NCBI GenBank assembly: GCA_948805675.1
Contig: CAQIBN010000001.1
Coordinates: forward strand, 296,984-360,983
DNA from: an uncultured Clostridia bacterium
GTDB taxonomy: Bacteria > Bacillota > Clostridia > TANB77 > CAG-508
Reading direction: 5' to 3'
Length of the DNA stretch: 64,000 bases
Part shown: positions 17,594 to 27,349 of the stretch, piece by piece
Layout of the letters: each line of letters opens with the position of its first letter
Position numbering within the stretch: position 1 is the first letter of the stretch
Translations under genes and position numbers: made by a program
The notes under the pieces: model-generated
The model's input: only the letters and a program-made list of their open reading frames with translations
The model's database searches: none
What the model was told of the DNA's origin: nothing

Positions 17594-20339
17594 TTGAGTA
17601 GATTAATAGCAATAGATGGAAATAGTATTTTAAATAGAGCATTTTATGGAATAATGGGTAGTAAAATGTTAATGACTAAAGATGGAAGATATACAAATGC
17701 AGTATATGGTTTTTTAGCTATAATGTTTAAAGTATTAGATGATTTAAAACCAGAATATATGGCAGTTGCATTTGACCTTAAAGCTCCAACAGCTAGACAT
17801 AAATTATATGAGGGGTATAAAGCAACAAGAAAAGGAATGCCAAATGAACTTGCAGAGCAAATGCCAATAATAAAAGAAATTTTGCAAGCTATGAATATAA
17901 CAATAATTGAAAAAGAAGGTTATGAGGCAGATGATGTACTTCGGAACACTTGCAAGACTTGGTGAAAAAGAAGGATTAGAAGTTACCATACTTTCTGGAG
18001 ATAGAGATACTTTTCAACTTGCAACAGATAAAGTAACTATAAGAATTCCTAGAACTAAAATGGGTAAAACAGAAGTAGATAATTTTGATAAAAATAAAGT
18101 TTTAGAGATTTATGGAATAGAACCAAAAGAATTAATAGAAGTAAAAGGCCTTATGGGAGATACTTCAGATAATATACCAGGAGTTCCAGGAGTTGGCGAA
18201 AAAACTGCTTTAAATTTAGTGAAAGAATATAAAACAATTCAGAATTTATATGAAAAAATTGAATCAGGAGAAGATAGTGTAAAGGGAAAGTTAAGGGAGA
18301 AATTAGTAGAAAACAAAGATTTAGCATTCCTATCAAAAACACTAGGTACAATTAATGTAGAAGTTCCAATTGAACAATCAATAGAGTCTTTAAAAAGTGA
18401 AGAATGGGATAATGAAAAAGTATATGAAATATTTAAAGAATTGAATTTTAAACGTTATATAGATAGATTTAATTTAGAAGTAGATAACAATAAAGAAGAA
18501 AAAAATATAGAAGACTTATTTGCTATTGAAGAATTACAAATTAATGATACTAATAAAATTGACAAATTAATTAAAGATATAAAAGAAGAAAAAAAGCTAA
18601 TATATTTTTTGGGAAAAGAAAATGCACCTGAACCTAAAAATATTATTAAAAAGAAGATAATATCAATTACTATTTATATACCAAAAAATAAAACATCATA
18701 TTATATAAAAATAAATAAGATAAATGAGTTTGTTTTTAAATTTAAAGAACTTTTTGAAGATAAAGATATAAAAATATATGGGTATAAGTTAAATGAAGAT
18801 TATGTTATGTTAAAAGAGTTGGGAATAAATGAGGAAAAATTAACATATGATGCTGAAATTGCAATATATGTATTGAATCCTAGCACAAAATATAATTTAG
18901 AAGAAATAATAGAGCAGTATTTAGAGATAAATGTAAATGATTTTATAGAAAATAATAAAGAAAGTGAAAGTAGCAGTAATCAAATTAATTTATTTGATAA
19001 TTTACATTTTAGCAAAGATGATAGTAAAAATACTTTAGATAAAAAAAGATACTCTATGTATGTATATGGACTTGCGAGATTGCAGGAAATAATGACAACA
19101 AAACTCCAAGAAATTAATAGTTTAGATTTATTTTCTAATATAGAGATGCCACTTGTAAAAGTGCTTGGGGAAATGCAATTTAGTGGAATGTATGTAGATA
19201 AAGAAGAACTAACTAAATTTGGAGATAGTTTAAAAGAAGGATTAAAAGAACTAACAAATGAAATATATAAGCTTTGCAACGAAGAATTTAATATAAATTC
19301 TACACAGCAATTGGGAAATGTTCTTTTTGAAAAATTAGGATTACCAGCATACAAGAAAACAAAAAAAGGTTATTCAACAGATGTAGAAATATTAGAAAAA
19401 TTAAAAGACAAGCATCCTGTTATAGAAAAAATATTAGAATATAGAAGTTTAATGAAGCTAAATTCTACTTATGTAGAAGGATTACTTCCATATATTAATG
19501 AAAATACAAAAAGAATACATTCGTATTTTCATCAAACTGTTACTCAAACAGGAAGAATTAGTAGTACAGAGCCAAATTTGCAAAATATACCAACTAGAAT
19601 TGAATTTGGAAAAAGACTAAGAAAAGTATTTAAACCACAAGAGGGATATGTGTTTATTGATGCTGATTATTCTCAAATAGAATTAAGGGTTTTAGCACAC
19701 ATCTCACAAGACGAGCATATGTTAGAAGCATTTAAAAATGATGAAGACATTCATGTTCAGGCAGCATCTAAAGTACTTGGAATACCAAAAGAAGAAGTAA
19801 CAAAAGAGCAAAGAAGTTCTGCAAAAGCTGTTAATTTTGGTATAGTATATGGAATAAGCGATTTTGGACTAGCAGAGCAATTAGGAGTTTCTAAAAAGAA
19901 AGCAAAAGAGTATATAGAACAATACTTAGAAAAATATAGTGGAATAAAGAAATTTATGAATGATATCGTAGAACTTGCAAAAAATCAAGGATATGTAGAG
20001 ACAAGTTTCCATAGACGTAGATATATTCCAGAATTAAGTTCAAATAATTATATGGTTCGTCAGTTTGGAGCAAGAGCTGCTATGAATACACCAATTCAAG
20101 GTACAGCAGCAGATATAATGAAAATAGCAATGATAAATGTATATAATAAATTAAAAGAAGAAAATTTAGATGCTAAAGTAATTTTACAAGTACATGATGA
20201 ATTAATGATAGAATGTAAAGAAAATGATAAAGAAAAAGTAAAGATTATATTGAAAAATTGTATGGAAAATGCTATAACATTATTAATACCATTAAAAGTA
20301 GAAACTTCTGAAGCAAAAACATGGTATGAATGTAAATAA
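17594..20339 (+). CDS. polA: DNA polymerase I, needing a CGG +1 frameshift
   Basis: Read with one base skipped at codon 117 (17942) this is a normal 914-residue PolA. Residues 1-290 are the 5'-3' exonuclease (LIAIDGNSILNRAFYG; EADDVL-GTLAR across the shift; GDRDTFQL; GLMGDTSDNIPGVPGVGEKTA). The middle domain lacks the DxE proofreading motif, as in Bacillus PolA. Polymerase motifs are DADYSQIELRVLAHIS (A), RSSAKAVNFGIVYG (B) and QVHDELMIE (C). TTG at 17594 is the start, with AGGAGG ten bases before. A near-copy of this 5' end (TTTTGAGTAGATTAG) lies about 110 bases upstream. Unshifted translation would stop after about 124 codons, losing the polymerase. Confidence 0.95.
17942..17944 (+). other. 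CGG +1 shift site in polA
   Basis: The conserved exonuclease motif EADDVLGTLAR is restored only if the C is skipped (gta-ctt-c-gga-aca-ctt). The unshifted frame ends at TGA seven codons later. Confidence 0.92.
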
Positions 20340-20366
20340 AACAAATGAAAATAAGGAGAGATAATA

Positions 20367-20937
20367 TTGCCTAAACAATTAAGAAAAATTTTTTTCGGTT
20401 TAGTTCTATTAATTGTAATAGCAGTTATTTTAATAAAAACAGTAAATATAAAAGACTTTATAATGAAAAAAATGTATCCTAAAGAGTATTCACAGTATGT
20501 ATACACATACGCTGAAGAAAATGATTTAGATCCATTATTAATTTTTGCGGTTATAAAAGCAGAAAGTAATTTTGATTCAGATGTAGTTTCACATAGTAAT
20601 GCAATGGGATTAATGCAAATCTTAGAAAGAACAGCAAAAGAAGTTGTTATAAATGAGATAGAAGAAGAATTTTCAAAAGATATGTTATTTAATCCAGAAG
20701 AAAATATAAAAATAGGAACTAAATATTTTTCTCGGATTATTAGAAAAATATAATAATTATCCAGTAGCACTCGCTGCATATAATGCTGGTATTGGAAATG
20801 TAGATGAATGGATACAAAAAGGAATAATAAAAAAAGATGGCTCAGATATAGAAAATATACCATATAAAGAAACTAATAATTATGTAAGAAAAATTATTAG
20901 AGATTATAAAATTTATCAGGATTTATATGAGGAATAA
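20367..20937 (+). CDS. Lytic transglycosylase (SLT domain), needing a CGG +1 frameshift
   Basis: With a skip at 20733 the protein is 189 residues: an N-terminal membrane anchor (residues 8-27), then a soluble lytic transglycosylase domain with catalytic Glu in VIKAESNFDSD, AMGLMQI, and after the shift GLLEKYNNYPVALAAYNAG, the substrate-groove AYNAG motif. It cleaves peptidoglycan outside the membrane, giving 1,6-anhydro ends. Start is TTG at 20367 with AAGGAGAG. It lies 27 bases after polA and is likely co-transcribed. Without the shift the AYNAG motif and C-terminus are lost. Confidence 0.9.
20733..20735 (+). other. CGG +1 shift site in the lytic transglycosylase
   Basis: Skipping C gives tct-c-gga-tta-tta-gaa and restores the AYNAG-containing part of the domain. 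The unshifted frame stops six codons after CGG. Confidence 0.9.
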
Positions 20938-20939
20938 AT

Positions 20940-21038
20940 GGACAAAGGGACGGTTCTCTTGTCCAAGCACCAAAAAGTTAAGATTGAAAGAAATAATAAT
21001 TTAGATAAGGTTTGGACAAGAGAACCGTCCCTTTGTCC
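20940..21038. repeat. REP-like perfect inverted repeat, 25-bp arms
   Basis: Arms at 20940-20964 and 21014-21038 are perfect inverted copies; the core GGGACGGTTCTCTTGTCC resembles palindromic repeats I know to recur in Firmicutes genomes. The 49-base spacer is A-rich. The unit fills the space between the transglycosylase stop codon and the galE ribosome-binding site, and it creates an artificial open N-terminal extension of galE. Confidence 0.8.
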
Positions 21039-21057
21039 ATTAAAGGAGGAATTTCAC

Positions 21058-22059
21058 ATGTCAGTTTTAGTAACAGGAGGAGCAGGTTATATAGGAAGTC
21101 ATACCTGTGTAGAATTATTAAATAAAGGAGAAAAAATAATAATAGTAGACAATTTTTCTAACAGTAAACCAGAAATGTTAAATAAAATTAAAGAAATTAC
21201 AAATAAAGATTTTAAATTTTATGAAGTTGATTTACTGGATAAAGAAAATTTAGAAAAAGTTTTTGAAGAAAATCCTGATATAAATTCTTGTATACATTTT
21301 GCAGGATTAAAAGCTGTTGGAGAATCTGTTGCAAAGCCAGTAGAATATTATCATAATAATATAACAGGGACTTTAATTTTATTAGAAGTAATGAAAAAAT
21401 ATAATTGTAAAAAGATAGTATTTAGTTCTTCAGCAACTGTATATGGGAATCCGAAAACAGTACCAATTAAAGAGGATTTTCCATTATCTACAACAAATCC
21501 ATATGGTAGTACTAAGTTAATGATAGAACAAATCTTGCAAGATATATATATTTCTGATAATGATTGGAGTGTTATATTACTTAGATATTTCAACCCAATA
21601 GGAGCTCATAAGAGTGGTAAAATAGGAGAAAATCCAAATGGAATACCTAATAATTTAATGCCATATATAAACCAAGTAGCTTGTGGGAAAATAGATCATT
21701 TAAATGTATTTGGAAATGATTATGATACTATAGATGGAACAGGTGTAAGAGACTATATACATGTTGTAGATTTGGCAATAGGACATTTAAAAGCTTTAGA
21801 TAAAGCAAGAGATATGAAGGGGGTAGAAGTTTACAATTTAGGTACAGGTAATGGGTATTCTGTATTACAAATTGTAAAAGCTTTTGAAGAAGCTACAGGT
21901 GTTAAAATAAAATACGAGATAACTAGTAGAAGACCAGGAGATATTGCAACATGTTTTGCAGATGCAACTAAAGCAAAAAAGGAACTTGATTGGGTAGCAA
22001 CAAGAGAAATAAAAGAGATGTGTGAGGATTCTTGGAGATTTACTAAGAATAATATGTAA
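21058..22059 (+). CDS. galE: UDP-glucose 4-epimerase
   Basis: A 333-residue extended SDR enzyme interconverting UDP-glucose and UDP-galactose (or GlcNAc/GalNAc forms). MSVLVTGGAGYIGSHTCVELL is the NAD-binding GxxGxxG start (given here to show the start), SSSATVYG holds the catalytic Ser, and YGSTKLMIE the YxxxK pair. RYFNPIGAH and RPGDIATCFAD are GalE motifs. AAAGGAGG precedes the ATG. It supplies UDP-sugars for the surface glycosyltransferases in this window. Confidence 0.97.
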   Translation: MSVLVTGGAGYIGSHTCVELLNKGEKIIIVDNFSNSKPEMLNKIKEITNKDFKFYEVDLLDKENLEKVFEENPDINSCIHFAGLKAVGESVAKPVEYYHNNITGTLILLEVMKKYNCKKIVFSSSATVYGNPKTVPIKEDFPLSTTNPYGSTKLMIEQILQDIYISDNDWSVILLRYFNPIGAHKSGKIGENPNGIPNNLMPYINQVACGKIDHLNVFGNDYDTIDGTGVRDYIHVVDLAIGHLKALDKARDMKGVEVYNLGTGNGYSVLQIVKAFEEATGVKIKYEITSRRPGDIATCFADATKAKKELDWVATREIKEMCEDSWRFTKNNM

Positions 22060-22149
22060 AATATATTAAATATTATTACTAAAGTGATTTTGCTAGTTTA
22101 CTAGTAGTAAAATTTGAAACATAAGATTGAAGAGATATTCAAAAAATAC

Positions 22150-22178
22150 TTGACATAGTATATTGAATGATTTACAAC
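22150..22178 (+). promoter_or_regulatory. Possible promoter for the 22265 gene
   Basis: TTGACA, 17-bp spacer, TACAAC. A leader of about 85 bases follows and contains a small hairpin (CTACTG/CAGTAG) around 22199-22218. Confidence 0.45.
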
Positions 22179-22264
22179 AAAACTTGTACGAAAAATTCTA
22201 CTGTTTTTTCACCGCAGTAGAGACCAAAAGTGGTTATGTTTTCAGGTGAAAGAATGGAGTTTTA

Positions 22265-22594
22265 ATGGAAACTTTCTATAAACCATATGATGAATGCTAT
22301 AGTGTAGTATTCAATCCCAACGAATCTTATTTACGGTGTGGAGGATTTTCCATTACAGTTAATGGAAAATTACTTGTCTCGGGCAAAGCATTTAAAAATG
22401 CTTGTGATGCTTTAAAATACCCAGTTGGAATAATAGTAAAGAAAGATGACAAAGTTATTTGTACTGTAGCTGATTATTCTAATAATGAACAAGAAACAAT
22501 TATGCCAGGAGAAACTAAGATTGTTGATTGCTTTAAGTGGGCATTTATATCAGTATCGGTTAGCTCTGTAGATGATGTGGGCGATAATAAGTAA
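22265..22594 (+). CDS. Hypothetical small protein, likely foreign
   Basis: A 109-residue protein I do not recognise, cysteine-containing (ECYS, RCGGFS, KNACDA, ICTVADY), with no signal or membrane segment. Unlike core genes here it contains an in-frame CGG (22334) that is not accompanied by a frame break: shifting there gives a short nonsense tail, whereas the unshifted frame stays open and sensible. Base composition is less AT-rich than its neighbours. A GGAG lies before the ATG. Both facts suggest recent acquisition. Confidence 0.6.
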   Translation: METFYKPYDECYSVVFNPNESYLRCGGFSITVNGKLLVSGKAFKNACDALKYPVGIIVKKDDKVICTVADYSNNEQETIMPGETKIVDCFKWAFISVSVSSVDDVGDNK

Positions 22595-22598
22595 AAAC

Positions 22599-22635
22599 GA
22601 GAGGATTACATATCTTATTTGATTGTAATCCTCTC
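22599..22635 (+). terminator. Hairpin after the 22265 gene
   Basis: GAGAGGATTACA pairs with TGTAATCCTCTC. Only a weak T-rich tract follows, so it may also be a processing or protective stem. Confidence 0.6.
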
Positions 22636-22713
22636 TAATCTTCTTATTATATATAATAAAATTAAATATTATAATTCTAAAACAAAGGTTACAATTCGTG
22701 GACATTTTATTTA

Positions 22714-22893
22714 GGAGATGATGTTACCACTAAGCAAGAGTTAGATATATATTTTTTTAAAATCAATCTTGAAGCGTGGCAGGTGACTGCTAGGAATTAG
22801 TTTTATACCACCCAGTCTTTGTAGAGGAAGATTATACTTTAGTACCATCAGCAAATATATATCAAATTCTTGATTAGCTAGTATGTATTTTTA
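22714..22893 (+). ncRNA. Structured RNA candidate, copy A
   Basis: This 180-base segment shares blocks with 54276-54470: ATGTTACCAC at the left end, AATCTTGAAGC then TGGC, GGTGACTG in the middle, ATACCAC, and CTAGTATGTA at the right end. Between the end blocks a long stem (22730-22754 with 22853-22877) is kept in both copies although its sequence differs, which is covariation. No ORF fits. The family could be a known clostridial RNA such as the raiA motif, but I cannot confirm that. The gap 22595-23122 holds nothing else I can name. Confidence 0.6.
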
Positions 22894-23122
22894 AATAAGC
22901 TGTGAATAGTAACAAACAAAGAATAATATAAAAATAATTAGCAGTCGACACTTGACTTTGCTAATTTTTTTTTATATACTACCAAAAGTGGCCAATCATT
23001 CTTATGTAGTAAATATATTTTCTTATTTATAAGAATAATATGTAACATTTATAAAGTAATATGTATCTAAAAAAGAAAATTTGACCTAAAATAAGTGAAA
23101 CATGAGGAGGAATAAAAAGTAT

Positions 23123-25006
23123 ATGAGTAAAAAAGAATTTAAAGCAGAATCAAAAAGATTAATGGATTTAATGATTAATTCAATTTATACTAATAAGGAG
23201 ATATTTTTAAGAGAGCTTATATCTAATGCAAGTGATGCAATAGATAAATTGCACTATCGTTCATTAACCGATAAAAATTTAAATATTAATGTAGATGAAT
23301 TGCAAATAGAAATTGAATTAGATAAAAAAGAAAGAACTTTAACAATAAAAGATAATGGCTCTGGAATGACTAAAGAAGAATTAGAAGAAAATCTAGGAAC
23401 TATTGCAAAAAGTGGTTCATTAAAATTTAAAGAAGAAAATGAGAAAAAAGAAGATATAGATATAATAGGTCAATTTGGAGTAGGATTTTATTCTTGCTTT
23501 ATGGTAAGTAGGAATGTAAAAGTAATAAGTAAATCCATAGATTCAGAAGAAGCATATATTTGGGAATCTGAAGGGATAGATGGATATTCAGTAGAGCCTA
23601 CAAAAAAAGAAATAAGAGGAACTACTATTATTTTAAAATTGAAAGAAGATACAGAAGATGAAAAATATAGCAGATTTTTAGAAGAATATGAGATTCAAGA
23701 ATTAATAAAAAAATATTCTGACTATATACGTTATCCAATAAAAATGGAAATGGAGCATCAAAGAAAAAAAGAAGGAACAGAAAATGAATTTGAGAAGGTT
23801 AAGGAAATTGAAACAGTAAATAGTAGGATTCCATTATGGAAAAGACCAAAAAAAGATATAAAACAAGATGAATACGATTCTTTTTATGTAGATAAATTTC
23901 ATGATTATGAAAAACCTTTAAAAGTGATTCATACAAAGGTTGAAGGACAATATTCATATAATGCTCTTTTATATATCCCTTCACATGTTCCATTTGATTA
24001 TTATACAAGTGATTATGAAAAAGGATTACAGTTATATTCTAATGGTGTATTAATAATGGAAAAATGTGAGGAGTTATTACCAGATTATTTTGGTTTTGTA
24101 AAGGGACTAGTAGATAGTGAAGATTTATCTTTAAATATTTCAAGAGAAATTCTTCAACAAGATAGGCAATTAAAAACTATAGCAAAAAATATAGAATCAA
24201 AAATAAAATCAGAGTTACAGTTATGTTTAGAGAAAGATCGTGAAGAATATGAAAAATTTTTTAATATATTTGGAGTTCAATTAAAATTTGGAACATATAA
24301 TAATTATGGAATGAATAAGGAATTGTTACAAGATTTATTGTTATTCCATTGTTCAGAAGAAGGCAAATATATTACATTAAAAGAGTATGTAAAAGATTTA
24401 AAACAGGGACAAGACTCTATTTATTATGCTTGTGGTGAAACAATAGATAAAATAGAAATGTTACCACAAGTAGAAAAGGTAAAAGATAAAGGATTCAAAA
24501 TTTTATATTTAACAGATAATGTAGACGAATTTGTATTACAAGTTATTATGGAATATGAAGGTAAGAAATTTGTTAATGTTTCTGCAAATAATGTAGATTT
24601 AGATACAGAAGAAGAGAAACAAGAATTAAAAAAAGTAAACGAAGAAAATAAAGAAATGTTTAATCTAATGAAAGAAACTTTAAAAGATTGTGTACAAGAC
24701 ATAAGATTTACTCATAGATTAAAAAATCATCCAGTTTGTTTGTCAAGTGAAGGTGCTATTTCCATAGAAATGGAAAAAGTAATGAAAGAGATGCCAACAG
24801 GTCAAGGAATTAAAGCACAAACTGTTCTAGAAATTAATGAAAAACATGAGATTGCAAATAAGATAAAAGAATTATATAAAAATGATAAAGAAGAATTAAA
24901 AAAATATACTAAAATATTATATGCAGGAGCTAGACTAATTGAAGGATTAACAGTGGATAATCCTACAGAAATTAGTAATTTAATTTGTGATATTTTAGCG
25001 AAATAA
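23123..25006 (+). CDS. htpG: Molecular chaperone HtpG (Hsp90)
   Basis: A 627-residue Hsp90 homologue. The N-terminal ATPase domain has RELISNASDAIDKL, KDNGSGMTKEEL and GQFGVGFYSCFMV; the middle domain has IPLWKRPKK and NISREILQQDRQLK; the C-terminal dimerisation part ends with NPTEISNLICDIL. It assists client folding in the cytoplasm. ATG at 23123 was chosen because AGGAGG lies at ideal spacing; an upstream ATG overlaps that site. It stands alone between a structured-RNA candidate and a terminator hairpin. Confidence 0.97.
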   Translation: MSKKEFKAESKRLMDLMINSIYTNKEIFLRELISNASDAIDKLHYRSLTDKNLNINVDELQIEIELDKKERTLTIKDNGSGMTKEELEENLGTIAKSGSLKFKEENEKKEDIDIIGQFGVGFYSCFMVSRNVKVISKSIDSEEAYIWESEGIDGYSVEPTKKEIRGTTIILKLKEDTEDEKYSRFLEEYEIQELIKKYSDYIRYPIKMEMEHQRKKEGTENEFEKVKEIETVNSRIPLWKRPKKDIKQDEYDSFYVDKFHDYEKPLKVIHTKVEGQYSYNALLYIPSHVPFDYYTSDYEKGLQLYSNGVLIMEKCEELLPDYFGFVKGLVDSEDLSLNISREILQQDRQLKTIAKNIESKIKSELQLCLEKDREEYEKFFNIFGVQLKFGTYNNYGMNKELLQDLLLFHCSEEGKYITLKEYVKDLKQGQDSIYYACGETIDKIEMLPQVEKVKDKGFKILYLTDNVDEFVLQVIMEYEGKKFVNVSANNVDLDTEEEKQELKKVNEENKEMFNLMKETLKDCVQDIRFTHRLKNHPVCLSSEGAISIEMEKVMKEMPTGQGIKAQTVLEINEKHEIANKIKELYKNDKEELKKYTKILYAGARLIEGLTVDNPTEISNLICDILAK

Positions 25007-25026
25007 GTGTAGAATATATATAATAA

Positions 25027-25073
25027 TTTCTTGTGTTAATAATAATTTTAATAATTAATATTAACACAAGAAA
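25027..25073 (+). terminator. Hairpin terminator after htpG
   Basis: TTTCTTGTGTTAATA pairs with TATTAACACAAGAAA. The following 25074-25446 has no convincing gene; it holds fragments of decayed coding sequence around 25140-25300 and a promoter at 25330. Confidence 0.7.
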
Positions 25074-25329
25074 TATTAGGTTACTAGTAAACAATATTTC
25101 GATATTTTCAATATTAATTATTTATAGAATAAACTTTATAAAAGGTTTAGTGAAACTCTTAGTTTAAGAAATAAAGCTCTTAAATTAATTGGTACTAACC
25201 ACCAGTATATTGCACCAAAATTAATTTTTATGAGAATTTAGCACAAAATGTAGATGAAGTTTATTTTGAAAGTAATATATGAAGTATAGGTGACTAGTAA
25301 CAATTAATTTAGTAAATATCTAAAAATTA

Positions 25330-25358
25330 TTGAATTTTATACAATTAGCTGATATAAT
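25330..25358 (+). promoter_or_regulatory. Sigma-A promoter for the small membrane ORF
   Basis: TTGAAT, exactly 17 bp, TATAAT; a second TATAAT lies at about 25387. Confidence 0.65.
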
Positions 25359-25446
25359 TCAAAATAAAATCTCAAGTAGTTATGGTATAATATAAATTCC
25401 GTATCATAATTTGCTAATCTAAGTGAATTTAGAAATGGAGTAAACA

Positions 25447-25566
25447 ATGAAGCTTGTTTGTATTGTCATTGCTATTATACTACTAGTATTAAATGCTGTT
25501 ATTATGATGGCTGTACTTAAATCTGCATCAGAGTTTGACGATTTGCATGACATGGGAGATGATTAA
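25447..25566 (+). CDS. Small membrane protein, 39 residues
   Basis: ATG with GGAG upstream opens a 39-codon frame: one hydrophobic helix (residues 3-26, CIVIAIILLVLNAVIMMAVL) followed by an acidic tail (SEFDDLHDMGDD). It has its own promoter and a strong terminator, which argues that it is a real gene. Function unknown; single-helix proteins of this kind often regulate membrane complexes. Confidence 0.65.
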   Translation: MKLVCIVIAIILLVLNAVIMMAVLKSASEFDDLHDMGDD

Positions 25567-25573
25567 AGTTTAA

Positions 25574-25607
25574 CCACTGTAGATAATATATTTACAGTGG
25601 TTTTTTT
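25574..25607 (+). terminator. Rho-independent terminator
   Basis: CCACTGTA pairs with TACAGTGG, followed by seven T residues. Confidence 0.92.
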
Positions 25608-25780
25608 GTATTTAAATAGAATAATTATATAAAAAGGTTTAATAATATATTTATAATTATTTGTACTGTAAATATTAAGAATTGTTTAAAAGAAAAAAAT
25701 AGAATTTATTAAACTAACTATTTATCAAAAGTGATAGATATTTAATAATTATTTTCAAATATTATAGAGGGAAAAATTGA

Positions 25781-26203
25781 ATGACTGAAAAGGAGAAAAT
25801 GAAAGCTGGAAAGTTATATAAACCCAATATTGATAAAGAGCTTACAAATGAGAGCTTAATAGCAAAAAATCTTGTTATGAATATAACAAAATTAAACCTT
25901 CAGATATAGAAAGTAGAAAAAAGTCATTAAAAAAATAATAAAAACTGATAGTGACAATTTTATAATAGAGCAACCTTTTATGTGTAATTTTGAATATAAT
26001 ATGAAAATTGGTAATAATTTCTATTCTATTGATAATATTATAATATTACATGAAAAAGATGTAGAATTTGGAGAAAATGTATTTATTGTCCCTAATTGTT
26101 GTTTTTATACAGCAGGACAACCAATTAATATAAATAGAATATGCAAGGTCAATTAAAGTTGGTAATAATGTATGTTTAGAAGGAAGTGTGGTTGTTCTAT
26201 AAT
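25781..26203 (+). pseudogene. Decayed maltose/galactoside O-acetyltransferase
   Basis: It begins MTEKEKMKAGKLYKPNIDKEL, the Maa/LacA start. After a stop codon at about 25907 the homology continues in other frames (DNFIIEQPFMCNFEYNMKIGNNF; VEFGENVFIVPNCCFYTAGQPIN; IKVGNNVCLEGSVVVL), which are left-handed beta-helix repeats. At least two frameshifts and a stop interrupt it, none at CGG, and the catalytic HP(L) region is altered. It is a true dead gene and contrasts with the CGG-shift genes. Confidence 0.8.
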
Positions 26204-26210
26204 AGAAAAT

Positions 26211-26290
26211 TTCTAGTACAGAGTAAAATTTAACTAATAAAGCCTTCATATTATAGAAGATAAATGTACACAGTTTTTTCAAAAATTGGT
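26211..26290 (+). repeat. Imperfect direct repeat, left copy
   Basis: TCTAGTACAGAGTAAAA, AGCCTT, ATTATA and TTTTTTCAAAAATTGG recur in the same order at 26908-26985. The two copies flank the coiled-coil gene at 26345. Confidence 0.55.
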
Positions 26291-26344
26291 CATCATAAAA
26301 TTTTAAAAAATACTAATCATATAATTAGTGGAGGTGATTATATA

Positions 26345-26713
26345 ATGGAAAGTTTTGACAAAGAAAAGAAAGAAAAACAACTTGATAATTTAATAAATAT
26401 AACAGAAAAATACACAAGGACAGAAAGACATCTTGAACAATATTCTCATATAGGAAGTGAGGATAATAAAGAAAATGCAAGAAGAAAACAGGAATTGAGA
26501 GAAAAACAAATAGAAGATTTGAAAAGTGCAATAAAAGAGGAAGATAATATACAAACACAAGAAGAGCAACTGGAAAATCTAAAAAATAGATATATTTCTA
26601 CCACAGGTTATATAAACCATAATAAAGATACAATGAATGAAGAAATGTTAGAAAATTTAGAAAAGAAACAAGAAAATAGAAAAATTCAGTTAGAAAATCT
26701 AGAGGATAATTAA
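26345..26713 (+). CDS. Small coiled-coil protein
   Basis: A 122-residue, highly charged protein with a good GGAGGTG site and ATG at 26345. Heptad-like leucines (EEQLENLKNRY; EEMLENLEKKQENRKIQLENLEDN) indicate coiled coil over most of its length. There is no membrane segment. I do not recognise a family with a known function. It is flanked by 75-base imperfect direct repeats, so it may have been duplicated or mobilised. Confidence 0.65.
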   Translation: MESFDKEKKEKQLDNLINITEKYTRTERHLEQYSHIGSEDNKENARRKQELREKQIEDLKSAIKEEDNIQTQEEQLENLKNRYISTTGYINHNKDTMNEEMLENLEKKQENRKIQLENLEDN

Positions 26714-26907
26714 TTGAATTAATTTATTTTGTATATTTTATTTAAGTAGATTTTAAATAAACAAGAATTTTTAATGTTAGTATAACAAGGAAAAAACTAT
26801 AGCTTAATAAATGTAAAAATAATTTTATATTTATTAGGCTGTTTTTATATAATAGGAAAGTATATAAATGGATATAAAACTTCTATACTCATATGGAGCC
26901 AAAGTCT

Positions 26908-26985
26908 AGTATACAGTAAAAAGTACTAATACAGAGCCTTACTATTATATAAAATAATTGTACATAATTTTTTCAAAAATTGGCA
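26908..26985 (+). repeat. Imperfect direct repeat, right copy
   Basis: Partner of 26211-26290. Aligned cores are AGCCTT, TATTATA, TGTACA and TTTTTTCAAAAATTGG. No ORF accompanies it. The stretch 26714-27340 contains no other feature I can support. Confidence 0.55.
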
Positions 26986-27349
26986 CAAGAACAATTAAAC
27001 GTGGCATGTAAAAGTATTAATTAAGAAATAGATATAAATTTAGCCCACTAATGTGATGTTATAGAAAATTAAAAAATATAGTAAAAGTTTATATATGAGT
27101 ATAGTAGGTAAAGAAAGGTTAATTTATTAGATTTAAATATTATATGATATATTCTACTTTAAAGTTATCAATACTCAAATAATACATTATTTTTAGAATA
27201 AGCCATATTCACATGTTCCAAAATGTTTTTAAAATTGATTTTTCAGAAAAATACTTTATTAATAGGGGGTACTAGTAACATTTTGATATATTGTAGTAGA
27301 AAATAAGTTTTGAAAAACTTGCTAAAAAAAGAAAAATATGTTAGTATAA

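Noticed and set aside
20096..20863. Long open frame on the minus strand across polA and the transglycosylase
   Set aside because: It is the antisense shadow of two well-identified plus-strand genes, with no ribosome-binding site.
20941..21057. N-terminal extension of GalE
   Set aside because: It is the translation of a REP-like inverted repeat; the real start has AAAGGAGG just before the conserved MSVLVTGGAGYIG.
22334..22336. A tenth CGG shift site in the 22265 gene
   Set aside because: The shifted frame runs into a short unlikely tail, while the unshifted frame continues for 85 sensible residues.
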